Of a DNA stretch of 64,000 nt, positions 7,961 to 16,341 are shown one piece after another. Origin of the DNA: Terriglobales bacterium. Its GTDB lineage: Bacteria; Acidobacteriota; Terriglobia; Terriglobales; Acidobacteriaceae. A program made the translations under genes and the position numbers. The notes under the pieces were generated by a model, which was not told the origin of the DNA, did not search any database, and was given only the letters and a program-made list of their open reading frames with translations. Position 1 is the first letter of the stretch; every line of letters begins with the position of its first letter. The stretch spans positions 24,299 through 88,298 of the forward strand of contig DATHMF010000017.1 of NCBI GenBank assembly GCA_035487355.1, in the 5' to 3' direction.

Positions 7961-8156
7961 CTGGTGTAGTGCGTCATTAAAAACGAAACTTATTTTCGTG
8001 TGGTTGATTTTGCTGAATCGAGCCCAGAGCAAGTTGAAAGCTGGCCTGAAAAACCTAGATCCCTCCACTCCGCCGCGAAGCGCGGCTCCGGTCGGGATGA
8101 CAAAAGCTGCGATACTTAAACACTTATGTTGCAATCTAAATGACGCACTACACTAG
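7961..8156 (+). mobile_element. 196-bp MITE-like element, copy 2, with perfect 15-bp terminal inverted repeats
   Basis: The left end GTGTAGTGCGTCATT (7964-7978) is perfectly complementary to the right end AATGACGCACTACAC (8139-8153), and the match extends a few bases further with one mismatch. It is almost identical to copy 1 and lies in the same orientation 1.3 kb away. No open frame has a recognisable product. Size, inverted ends and repetition fit a miniature inverted-repeat transposable element mobilised in trans. Confidence 0.85.
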
Positions 8157-8255
8157 TTACCAGTTTCCAGTTTCTAACTAAAAACCGGACTCTGACGAAG
8201 AATATCGCGAACTGCATTAAGAACCTTTTTCCCTGCCTTGAATCCAAGTTGCTAT

Positions 8256-10067
8256 ATGAACCAATTCAGTGGTCGGCTGGCATTGGTTATTTGTCTGCTT
8301 ACGGCGCTCGTGCTGTGGGCCGAGTCTCCCGCTTCGCTGTACAAAAAAGGGAAAGACGCGGAGGCCGCCCAGATGTACGAAGCCGCGTACGAGCTTTACA
8401 AGCAGGCTTACGATAAAGATCCCAAGGACCTTCGCTTCCGCGTGGCCTTCGAGCGCAGCCGGTTTTATGCGGCCGCCGCGAAAGTGCATCGCGGCCAGCT
8501 TTTCCGCGATGGCGGCAGGTTAGAGGATGCGCTGGCGCAATTTGAGGCGGCTGCCGCCATTGATCCCTCGATGGATATCGCCCAGCAGGAAATCCGTCTG
8601 ACCCGCCGCATGATGGAGGAGCTCAAGCAGCAGCCGCCCTTGCAAGACGAGGTCCAATCGCAGGGGCCGCTTTCCAGCCGGTTGCAGCGCGCCCAGGGGC
8701 CGGTGGAATTGCAGGCGATCTCAGACCAGCCCATCACACTCAAGATGACCGAAGACAGCCGCATACTCTATGAGGTCATCGGCAAATATGCAGGGATCAA
8801 CGTGCTGTTCGATCCGGACTTCGCGGCGCACCGCATCCACGTTGAACTGAACGGGGTTTCACTGCGGGATGCGCTCCAGATCGTGGCTTTCGAGTCCAAG
8901 ACGTTCTGGCGTCCGGTGACCCGCAACACAATTTTTGTTGCGCAGGATAATCCCACCAAACGCAGGGAACTGGAGCAGAACGTCATCAAGACCTTTTATC
9001 TTTCCAATGTCTCGCAGCCTGCAGAGTTGAATGACATTGCGGCGGCACTGCGCTCGCTCTTGCAGATTGAGCGCGTGCAGCTCATGGTCTCAAAGAACGC
9101 CATTGCCGTGCGCGGAACTCCTGACCAGATCGCCCTGGCGGAAAAATTGATTGATGATTTCGATAAAGCTGAGCCCGAAGTGGTGGTGGATGTTGCCATC
9201 ATGCAGGTGAACCGCGACCGTAGCCGTACCCTTGGAATTACCCCTCCCCCGCTTGCAAAAATAGGGCTTACCGGTGCACAGGACCCCGCTAGCACAAGCA
9301 ACAACAGTGGCAGCAGCAACCCCTCCAGCAGTGGAGGTCTGACCTTCAATTCTTTCAAGCATCTGGGTTCGCAAAGCTACTCGGTCGCCATGTCTCCGGC
9401 AACACTTAATTTCCTGTTCGGCGATAGTGACAGCAGGATCATACAAAGCCCCCAGGTACGGTCCGTAAACGGAGCCAAGGCTACACTAAAAATCGGCGAC
9501 CGTGTTCCCATCGCCAGTGGATCGTTTACCAATCCATTGTCGGGGTCTGGCAGCTCCTTCAACCCGGTGGTGCAGACCCAATTCAGCTATCAGGATGTGG
9601 GCGTGCGAATTGAAATCACGCCTACCGTCCATGCCAACCGCGAAATTAACCTCAAAGTTTCAATGGAGATATCTTCGATTACGGGCAAAAGAACAATCGG
9701 TGATATTGATCAGCCCACCATCGGGCAGCGCACCATCGAAAATGAAATTCGTCTTCAAGAGGGCGAAATCAATATCATGGGAGGGATCTTCGAGGATTCA
9801 GAGATCAAGAGCTGGAGCGGCCTTCCCGGATTGGGAAGAATTCCGCTGTTCCGGCATCTGTTTGCCACAGAGACCAGAGATCATAATGTTAACGAGATCC
9901 TATTTGTGCTGATTCCTCACATCGTGCGTCGGCAGGAAATTACACCCTTAAATACGGAATCCATCGATGCCGGCACCAAAGATACGATAGAGCTGCGCCA
10001 GAGTCCGGTTCAGCCGCCGCCGGCCCAACCTCCAACGCCGTCGCAGCCGGCCCAGCAACACCAGTAA
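8256..10067 (+). CDS. Secretin (GspD/PilQ superfamily) with N-terminal TPR repeats
   Basis: A 603-residue outer-membrane secretin for type II secretion or type IV pili. A signal peptide (LALVICLLTALVLWA) is followed by TPR-like helices to about residue 110. An STN/N0-like domain (about 160-220) and a NolW/N1-like domain (about 230-290, TPDQIALAEKLI) come next. The secretin core occupies about 375-560, with YQDVGVRIEITPTV and the end-of-core motif GLPGLGRIPLFRHLF. A Pro/Gln-rich tail ends the protein. The ATG at 8256 is chosen over a TTG at 8238 because it directly precedes the signal peptide. It is alone here; the PilT-type ATPase 4.4 kb away is the only other pilus or secretion gene. Confidence 0.92.
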   Translation: MNQFSGRLALVICLLTALVLWAESPASLYKKGKDAEAAQMYEAAYELYKQAYDKDPKDLRFRVAFERSRFYAAAAKVHRGQLFRDGGRLEDALAQFEAAAAIDPSMDIAQQEIRLTRRMMEELKQQPPLQDEVQSQGPLSSRLQRAQGPVELQAISDQPITLKMTEDSRILYEVIGKYAGINVLFDPDFAAHRIHVELNGVSLRDALQIVAFESKTFWRPVTRNTIFVAQDNPTKRRELEQNVIKTFYLSNVSQPAELNDIAAALRSLLQIERVQLMVSKNAIAVRGTPDQIALAEKLIDDFDKAEPEVVVDVAIMQVNRDRSRTLGITPPPLAKIGLTGAQDPASTSNNSGSSNPSSSGGLTFNSFKHLGSQSYSVAMSPATLNFLFGDSDSRIIQSPQVRSVNGAKATLKIGDRVPIASGSFTNPLSGSGSSFNPVVQTQFSYQDVGVRIEITPTVHANREINLKVSMEISSITGKRTIGDIDQPTIGQRTIENEIRLQEGEINIMGGIFEDSEIKSWSGLPGLGRIPLFRHLFATETRDHNVNEILFVLIPHIVRRQEITPLNTESIDAGTKDTIELRQSPVQPPPAQPPTPSQPAQQHQ

Positions 10068-10122
10068 CTTCGCCGCAGAAAGAACGCGAGTGCGCCGCAC
10101 CCTGAGTGAAATCGAAGGGGTC

Positions 10123-10213
10123 GCGGAGCCCTTAGATTAACGGGTGAGCGCGGAGCGAGCGCCGAATAGCGCGAGCAGAGCACGAGGGCGCAGCAGCGGA
10201 GCCCTTAGATTAA
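10123..10213. repeat. Duplicated 18-bp 3' end of the histidine kinase gene
   Basis: GCGGAGCCCTTAGATTAA occurs at 10123-10140 and 10196-10213. The second copy contains the TAA stop (10207-10205) and last codons of the histidine kinase read on the minus strand. The first copy lies 73 bp downstream of that stop. This parallels the repeated terminus of the pilT-like gene. Confidence 0.85.
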
Positions 10214-12403
10214 AGCCGCGTCTAGAACTTCGCGAACTTTTTGCGCCAGCGCGTCCGGGGTAAAAGGTTTATGGATGAAAGCCAGACCTGACATCTCTTT
10301 TGGACGTAGTTCCTTGTCTACATACCCGGACATATACAGAACCTTGGTCTCCGGACGTGAAGAGGCCAGAAGCCTGGCCAACTCATGGCCACCCATTTGA
10401 GGCATCACTACATCGGTGACGATCAGGTCAATCCGCCCGCGGCTTTTCTCTGAAAGCTCCAGGGCTTCGCGGCCATCTCGAGCCAGCAGGACTGTGTAAC
10501 CGCTCTTTCGCAAAACCTCGCACACCAGGGTGCGCACTCCCTCCTGGTCTTCTACAACCAGAATTGTCTCCCAGCCTCGGGCCGGGCTCGGGTTGGTGGC
10601 GCGCATCTCCGTGGAAGCGGCGCCTGCAACCCTTGGCAGGAAGAGATGAAAGGTCGTACCTTGCCCAACTGCGCTCTCCAGAATGATGTGCCCGCCCGCC
10701 TGTTCCGCGATTCCATAGACTGTCGCCAGTCCCAGTCCAGTTCCTTTGCCTTGTCCTTTGGTCGTAAAGAACGGCTCGAAAACATGCGCTTGCGTCTCCG
10801 CATCCATGCCCGTACCCGTATCGCTTACCGTCAGCCGAACATAGGGTCCGGGTTTGTGCTTTCCGAACTCCTCTTCCAGGGTCACGTTAGCTGTTTCGAG
10901 AAACAGCTTTCCTCCGTTGGGCATGGCGTCCCGCGAATTGATTACCAGGTTCATGAGTACTTGCTCGATCTGTGCGGGATCGGCTTGCACCAGGCCTAGC
11001 TCCGAGTCAGTCGAAATGGTTAATGCAATGTCTTCTCGCAGCAGCCGATGCAACATCTCACTCATATCCGAGAGGACATCATTCAGGCTGAGCACCTTCG
11101 GCAGAGTCACCTGCCGGCGGCCGAAGGCGAGCAGTTGCCGGATCAGTGAGCTGGCCCGGTCGCCGGCCTTGCTGATCGCGTCTACTTTCTCCAGCAGAGC
11201 AGGGTCGTTGCCGATTTCTTCCCGCAACAGATGATTACATCCGGTAATGATGGTCAGCAGGTTGTTGAAGTCGTGAGCAATTCCTCCGGCCAGCCGCCCG
11301 ACGGCTTCCATCTTTTGCGCTCGACGAAGCGTCTCCTCGGCACGCTTGCGCTCGGCCATCTCCTGACGCAGGTGCTTATTGGCTTCGGTCAGTTCAGCCG
11401 TGCGTACTGCCACCTGTTCTTCCAAAGCTACATTGGCGGCGTCGGCAATTCTTCTTGCTGTCCGTACGCGAAGGGTTTGCCAGCCCAGCAATGCGAGCAC
11501 CACTGCCAGCAGGCAGATTCCAACGCCCATGTAAAAGTTTCGTTGCCGTGCTTCGGTCAGGTAGAAGACGATCAGGGATTCGTTGCTGGGATCCATAAAC
11601 GAGCGGTAGTAAATTCCTGATAGGGTTCCATCGTAGGCCATCTCGCCGATCTCCGCGCGGATGGCATCAGCCGCTCTATCGGCGCCGGGCCTTTTGTGCG
11701 TTGCCCCGATGCCGAAAAATATATTTCCCTTGGGCAGAAAGTAAAACTTAAGCTGTGCATTCTGGCACGCCTGCACTCCACGAAGATCGGCAACATCTGC
11801 CTTACTTCCTGAAATCACGCCTGCGTCTGCTTTGCCGCTGCACACTGCTTCCAGCACGCTCAGGTTAGAGGGCTGGGGTGTCAGGCGGGCGCCAGGGAAG
11901 TTGGCTCGCGCCAGCCGGCCAAAAATGGATACGTTGACGTGCCACACACTGCGTCCGGCTGTGTCTTTCGGCGTGGAAATCCCGCTCGATTCCAGGGAGA
12001 TCATCCAAAAACTTAAGTTGATCCACGGATCGGAGATATACAGAAACTTTCTGCGCTCCGGCAGGTCGCCGATCAGCGGCCACAGATCAACTTTTCCGCT
12101 GATCAGGTTCGGCTCTGGACCTTCAGGGGCATGGACCCATTCAATGGGGATGTGCCTCCGGCGGGCGGCTTCAGTGAAGATTTCGATTGCAGGTCCGGCT
12201 GGCGATCCATCTGCTGCGAGATACTGATAAGGAGGCGCCTGCTGGTAGCCAACCCGAAACGGCTTCGACGCTCGCGCGGGATCGAGGCGCCTTTCATTGA
12301 TCCACCAGGCCGCCGCGCCCACAATGATTACAAGCCCGGCCACACTCCACCACAGTCGCCAATTTCGCGAGATGCCACCTGACGGGGTTGATGCCAGTTT
12401 CAT
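10205..12403 (-). CDS. Hybrid sensor histidine kinase with periplasmic solute-binding sensor and receiver domain
   Basis: A 732-residue inner-membrane kinase. A membrane segment at about 18-35 leads to a periplasmic SBP_bac_3-like domain (about 45-265, VGYQQAPPYQYLAADG), which should sense an amino acid or similar small solute. A second membrane segment follows at about 290-308. A short coiled linker leads to the HisKA H-box GGIAHDFNN with His377, the N-box LMNLVINSRDAM, and the G-boxes SDTGTGMD and GKGTGLGLA. A C-terminal receiver has phospho-acceptor Asp664 in IVTDVVMP and Lys712. No partner regulator is adjacent, so phosphotransfer goes to an unlinked protein or the receiver is self-regulatory. 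Its gene end is duplicated downstream. Confidence 0.95.
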   Translation of the reverse strand: MKLASTPSGGISRNWRLWWSVAGLVIIVGAAAWWINERRLDPARASKPFRVGYQQAPPYQYLAADGSPAGPAIEIFTEAARRRHIPIEWVHAPEGPEPNLISGKVDLWPLIGDLPERRKFLYISDPWINLSFWMISLESSGISTPKDTAGRSVWHVNVSIFGRLARANFPGARLTPQPSNLSVLEAVCSGKADAGVISGSKADVADLRGVQACQNAQLKFYFLPKGNIFFGIGATHKRPGADRAADAIRAEIGEMAYDGTLSGIYYRSFMDPSNESLIVFYLTEARQRNFYMGVGICLLAVVLALLGWQTLRVRTARRIADAANVALEEQVAVRTAELTEANKHLRQEMAERKRAEETLRRAQKMEAVGRLAGGIAHDFNNLLTIITGCNHLLREEIGNDPALLEKVDAISKAGDRASSLIRQLLAFGRRQVTLPKVLSLNDVLSDMSEMLHRLLREDIALTISTDSELGLVQADPAQIEQVLMNLVINSRDAMPNGGKLFLETANVTLEEEFGKHKPGPYVRLTVSDTGTGMDAETQAHVFEPFFTTKGQGKGTGLGLATVYGIAEQAGGHIILESAVGQGTTFHLFLPRVAGAASTEMRATNPSPARGWETILVVEDQEGVRTLVCEVLRKSGYTVLLARDGREALELSEKSRGRIDLIVTDVVMPQMGGHELARLLASSRPETKVLYMSGYVDKELRPKEMSGLAFIHKPFTPDALAQKVREVLDAALI

Positions 12404-12895
12404 CGCTGTCTTCTAACTACTGGTTCTTGGTTTTAAAGGTTTCTTCTGGGATAACACTGAAGCCAATCCTGCGTACAGAAAGAACGAGACCAGGATCCTG
12501 AGGCAGGAAATCGGAAGGAGGCTGCATCCTGGGCCGCCGCATGGCCTGCCAATCTGCTTGCAGCCAGAACCTGCAGGCTTCTTCAGCGCCGGACCTTCGT
12601 TCTTGTTGACCAATCCCAACATATTTTGGGCCCGCCACGCACGAAAGGCAAGGCCAAAGATACCCAAACAGTAAACTAAAGTACTCAAAGAACTATCCTT
12701 TAGAGCAACCGAAGCTCAGGATTGACAGCTCTGGCCTGCTTTTGAGAACTATTTCTTGATTTTCCTCCGTGTCTCCACAGCTCCGTGGTAAAAACTAAGT
12801 GAGTTTCTTTCGCCCAACAAACTGGCTTTTCCATTACGTATCTCCTGGCGCGAGGAACTGAGAACTGAGAACCGACAACTGGGAACTGTTCTTCC
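12404..12895. other. 492-bp intergenic gap between divergent genes, no supported gene
   Basis: It separates the starts of the histidine kinase (minus) and the Ppx-like gene (plus) and must contain both promoters, though I see no clear -35/-10 pair. Open frames on the minus strand (for example 12413-12688) have no family resemblance or ribosome-binding site. A CTCCGTGTCTCCACAGCTCCGTGG-like dispersed repeat lies near 12765, and heptamers lie at 12852-12888. Confidence 0.55.
12852..12888. repeat. Heptamer tandem repeat (GAGAACT type) just before the ppx-like start
   Basis: Five degenerate 7-bp units related to GAGAACT end 7 bp before the ATG at 12896, so the ribosome-binding region of the following gene is made of, or abuts, this repeat. 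Confidence 0.7.
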
Positions 12896-14428
12896 ATGCC
12901 TACCTTTGCCGCGGTTGATATTGGCTCCAATTCCGTCCGCATCAAGATTGCGCGCCTGGTGCGTCACCGCCTGGTGACGATCCACGAAGACCGCGAGGTC
13001 ACCCGTTTAGGCAAATCAGTTTTCAAGAGCGGCATCCTCACGCCCGCGGCCCTGGCGCGCACGGTTGAAGTTTTGCAGCGCTTCCATAAGGCGGCGCAAA
13101 AAACCGGGGCACAGGTAGTACGCGTAGTGGCTACGAGTGCCTTGCGCGATGCCCGCAACGGGCGGGCGTTTATGGATTGGGTCCGCTCCGCCACCGGATG
13201 GAAGGTCGAAATCATCAGCGGACTGGAAGAAGGGCGGCTCATCCATCTGGGTTTGCTTTCCAATATGCGGCTGGGCGCCTCGCCCGTTCTGATGGTGGAT
13301 TTGGGCGGCGGAAGCTGCGAACTCACTGTCTCTGCCGCCGGACACATCCTTTACACCATCAGCCTGCCCCTGGGCGCGGTGCGTCTGACGGAAGAATTTC
13401 TCAAGCACGATCCTCCCGCCCCCAAAGAGCTGCGACGCCTGCGCAGCTTTATTGAAAAAGAGATGGGCCGCACTACCCGGCGCATCCTCGCCTACAAGCC
13501 CCGCGTCATGATCGCCACCTCGGGCACGGCGGCTGCTTTGGCGGCCGTGTGCAGCGGAGTGCACAAGAGAAGTGTGCGCGAATCGGCGCAGGATGTCCCC
13601 CGCGCCAAGGCCGTCAAAATCGCCGCCAAGCTGGCCAAGATGAAAATGGCGCAGCGCACCGCGTTGGTGGGCATCGGTCCGCGCCGCGCGGAAATCGTGG
13701 TGGCCGGCGCGGTGGTCTTTGCCGAGCTGCTGGAAAAATGCCATCTGCGCGGCTTCCGCTATTCGCCGCTGGGACTGCGCGACGGCCTGCTCGCCCAGAT
13801 GGCGGCAGACTACGACGTGCGCACGCGCTCGCGCAAGCAAATCGAATCTGACCGCTGGGACGCTCTGCTGGCCACCGGCAAAAACTATCGCGTGGATATG
13901 GCTTACTCGCAGCATGTGCGCAAGCTGGCGCTCGATCTTTTCCGCCACCTGCGTCCCGTGCACAATCTGCCTCAGGAGTATACCGAGTGGCTCTCGGCTG
14001 CGGCCATGCTGCATGAGGTTGGGATTTACGTTAACCGTTACGGCTGGCACCGGCACGCGCACTACATCATCGCCAACAGCGAAATCTTCGGCTACACCGC
14101 CTACGAGCGCGCTCTCATCGCCGCCATTGCCCGCTATTTGGGAAATTCCCGCCCCGCGGCCGCCCACAAAGCCATGAAGTTGCTTCGCCCCGCCGACCGC
14201 ATTCTGGCGCACAAGGCGATTTTTCTGCTGCGCTTGGCGCGCGCGTTGAATCAAAGCCGCAGGGCCGTCGTGAGCGGCATTTCGGCCCGGATCAAAGGCG
14301 GCAAAGTTCGTCTGGTGCTTCGCACTAAAGGCACCCTGGGCGCTGAGCTGGAGTTGTGGGCCCTGGATAAAGAACGCAACTACTTCCGCGAACTCTTCGG
14401 ACGCGAACTCGAAGCTGAGCTTTCGTAA
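12896..14428 (+). CDS. ppx: Exopolyphosphatase/pppGpp phosphohydrolase (Ppx/GppA) with C-terminal HD domain
   Basis: A 510-residue cytosolic phosphatase of the ASKHA superfamily that would hydrolyse terminal phosphates of polyphosphate and/or convert pppGpp to ppGpp. The phosphate-1 motif AAVDIGSNSVRI is at residues 4-15 and the phosphate-2 motif MVDLGGGSCELTV is near 132-144. The C-terminal third (from about residue 320) is HD-like, with SQHVRKLALDLF, AAMLHEVG and RHAHYIIANS. That is the usual two-part layout of Ppx/GppA proteins. The ppk1 and sixA genes are 8-10 kb away in the same window, which fits a polyphosphate theme though they are not co-transcribed. Ppx and GppA activities cannot be separated from sequence alone. 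Confidence 0.92.
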   Translation: MPTFAAVDIGSNSVRIKIARLVRHRLVTIHEDREVTRLGKSVFKSGILTPAALARTVEVLQRFHKAAQKTGAQVVRVVATSALRDARNGRAFMDWVRSATGWKVEIISGLEEGRLIHLGLLSNMRLGASPVLMVDLGGGSCELTVSAAGHILYTISLPLGAVRLTEEFLKHDPPAPKELRRLRSFIEKEMGRTTRRILAYKPRVMIATSGTAAALAAVCSGVHKRSVRESAQDVPRAKAVKIAAKLAKMKMAQRTALVGIGPRRAEIVVAGAVVFAELLEKCHLRGFRYSPLGLRDGLLAQMAADYDVRTRSRKQIESDRWDALLATGKNYRVDMAYSQHVRKLALDLFRHLRPVHNLPQEYTEWLSAAAMLHEVGIYVNRYGWHRHAHYIIANSEIFGYTAYERALIAAIARYLGNSRPAAAHKAMKLLRPADRILAHKAIFLLRLARALNQSRRAVVSGISARIKGGKVRLVLRTKGTLGAELELWALDKERNYFRELFGRELEAELS

Positions 14429-14534
14429 AAACTGTGCAGGAGCACAATCGTTTGTCCTTGCCGCCTCTCTTGGATATGCAAAACGTCCGCGTAAGCGAAG
14501 TTCGTACAACACCATGAGCTGTGATCTGCGTCAC

Positions 14535-14562
14535 TTGCGCAAAAGCGCAAATCGAATACACT
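14535..14562 (+). promoter_or_regulatory. Possible operator/promoter for the metal efflux operon
   Basis: TTGCGC AAAA GCGCAA is a perfect 6-bp inverted repeat (14535-14550). Its left arm could be a -35 box paired with TACACT (14557-14562) at a 16-bp spacing. Transcription would start close to the GTG start at 14570. The assignment is speculative; no metal-responsive regulator gene is adjacent. Confidence 0.3.
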
Positions 14563-14569
14563 GTATAAA

Positions 14570-14944
14570 GTGAAACAGGTCGGCAAAGTCGTTGTTTTGT
14601 TTTCGCTGCTTTCCGTATTTGCAGCGCCGTTAATGGCTTGCCTGTTGCCCAATGGCATAGCAACAACGGAAGAACGCGAATGTTGCCGAAAAATGGCTGA
14701 ACGATGCGAAGCGATGGGAATGCCTTCTTCTCATTCGTGCTGCCGTACCACGGTTTGGGAGAGCAATCCCTATTTGGCCAGCTCTCGCGTCTCGGTTTCC
14801 ACCCAGCATCAGGTAATCTCTGCAGATCTGCCGATTGCGCATACATTCTTCTTGTTGACTCATGTTTCCCGCATCCAGTGGCTCTCCAATACGCATGCAC
14901 CCCCTGAATCTCCGCCAGAAACTATTTCTATCCTGAGAATCTGA
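14570..14944 (+). CDS. Small Cys-rich exported protein preceding the Cus-type operon
   Basis: A 124-residue protein with a signal-peptide-like start (VVVLFSLLSVFAAPLMACL). Cys residues follow at the end of that segment and in ECCRKMAERCEAMG and HSCCR, and Met residues are frequent, so a soft-metal-binding role in the periplasm is plausible. The start is a GTG with no clear Shine-Dalgarno. The gene is followed 77 bp later by the TolC-like, CusB and CusA genes in the same orientation, which suggests a metal chaperone or sensor for that pump. I recognise no named family; function is inferred from composition and position. Confidence 0.65.
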   Translation: MKQVGKVVVLFSLLSVFAAPLMACLLPNGIATTEERECCRKMAERCEAMGMPSSHSCCRTTVWESNPYLASSRVSVSTQHQVISADLPIAHTFFLLTHVSRIQWLSNTHAPPESPPETISILRI

Positions 14945-15021
14945 TCCTGCTTTTCGCTTTCCTTTGCAGGCGCGCGCCTTGGTGTGCCTGTGTGTCTCCG
15001 TGTTTTCCCATGGGAGGAAAG

Positions 15022-16341
15022 ATGAAAGTGCTTTTGAATCACAAAAATAAAGCAGGTATTTATTTTGCCGTTTGCCTGATGGCTGCCGCCGGCTTGCTGG
15101 CGCAACAGCCTTCTTCTGGAGCTGCCAGCGCGGAAGTTCCTGGCGCAGCTTTAGCAGCAGGGGCGACCACTCTGCTCGACTTAATAGCAGAGGCGGAAAA
15201 GAATAATCCCGAAATTCTCGCTGCCGGCCACGGCTGGAAGGCAGCGGCAAACGCTGTTGGATCAGCTCGCGCCTTGCCCGATACGCAAGTGTCGGTGCAG
15301 TCGTTCAGCGTAGGCAGTCCGCGTCCATTCGCCGGATTCAGCCACAGTGATTTTGCTTACATCGGCTTGGGGGCATCGCAGGATATTCCTTATCCGGGCA
15401 AGCGTACGTTGCGCGGCCAGGTTGCTGAACACGAAGCGGATTCCCAGCGGGAACAAGCCGAGTCAGTGCGGCGGCAGATCATTGACAAGCTGAAGGCGTC
15501 TTATTTTCAGCTCGCTTATCTTGAGCAGATGCTCGGCATTCTGGAGTGGAACGGCCAGGTGCTCAGTGACATTGAGAAAACCGCCGAATCCCGTTACCGC
15601 GTCGGCCAGGGCAATCAACAAGAGGTGCTGAAGGCCCAGCTTGAGCGCACGAAAATCCTGCAGGAAATTACCATGCATCATCGCGATGAAGGCCAGCTCC
15701 AGGCGCAACTCAAGCAGCTTCTTGGCCGGGCGCAGGAGTCTCACGATATTGTTGCCACGCCTCTGACGCCCCGGCCGCTGGCCTACACTGCGTCCGATCT
15801 TCTCTGGGCCGTCAAGGAACACAACCCCGATGTGCGGGCGCGGGCTGCAATGCTCGACAAAGCTGACGCGCAAATCAGTCTGGCGAAAAAAGAATTTCGC
15901 CCCGACTTCAACGTGCAGTACACGTTTGAGCGCACCGGGAGCAGCTTCCCCGCGTACTATATGGCAACCTTCGGCATCAACCTGCCCAATCGCGGCCGGC
16001 GTAAGGCGGAACTTGCCCAGGCCAGCGAGCAGCGGGAGCAGGCGAATGCAGAACTTGCCGCCGAAACCCAACGGCAAATGGCCGAAGTGCAAAGCCAATA
16101 TGTGCTGGCCCAAACCTCCGCGGAGCAACTCAAGATCTACAAGGAAGGCCTGATACCACAATCGGATGCAACCTTCCATTCGGCTTTGGCTGCGTACCAA
16201 TCCAACCGGCAGGACTTTGAGACCTTACTTTCTTCCTTTCGTGATCTGTTGAATCTCAATCTCGATTATCAGCGCGAATTGGCCACACACGAAGCTGCCC
16301 TCGCCCGCCTCGAAACCCTTACAGGAGTGACACTGCCATGA
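15022..16341 (+). CDS. Outer-membrane efflux channel, TolC/CusC family
   Basis: A 439-residue trimeric outer-membrane channel of a tripartite metal efflux pump. A signal peptide ends near LAQQPSSG. Two OEP-type repeats follow, rich in long amphipathic helices (for example ESRYRVGQGNQQEVLKAQLE and the matching second half), each with the LxxA/E-rich heptads of TolC barrels. The ATG at 15022 is chosen because GGGAGG lies at 15012-15017; an in-frame GTG at 14992 lacks such a site. The gene overlaps the next in an ATGA junction, so channel and adaptor are translationally coupled. Confidence 0.92.
   Translation: MKVLLNHKNKAGIYFAVCLMAAAGLLAQQPSSGAASAEVPGAALAAGATTLLDLIAEAEKNNPEILAAGHGWKAAANAVGSARALPDTQVSVQSFSVGSPRPFAGFSHSDFAYIGLGASQDIPYPGKRTLRGQVAEHEADSQREQAESVRRQIIDKLKASYFQLAYLEQMLGILEWNGQVLSDIEKTAESRYRVGQGNQQEVLKAQLERTKILQEITMHHRDEGQLQAQLKQLLGRAQESHDIVATPLTPRPLAYTASDLLWAVKEHNPDVRARAAMLDKADAQISLAKKEFRPDFNVQYTFERTGSSFPAYYMATFGINLPNRGRRKAELAQASEQREQANAELAAETQRQMAEVQSQYVLAQTSAEQLKIYKEGLIPQSDATFHSALAAYQSNRQDFETLLSSFRDLLNLNLDYQRELATHEAALARLETLTGVTLP

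Noticed and set aside
12413..12688. 91-residue frame on the minus strand upstream of the Ppx gene
   Set aside because: It has no ribosome-binding site, no recognisable domain, and overlaps promoter space of the histidine kinase.
13016..14515. 499-residue open frame antisense to the Ppx/GppA gene
   Set aside because: Its opposite strand encodes clear Ppx motifs; the antisense product is His/Gln/Ala-rich noise.
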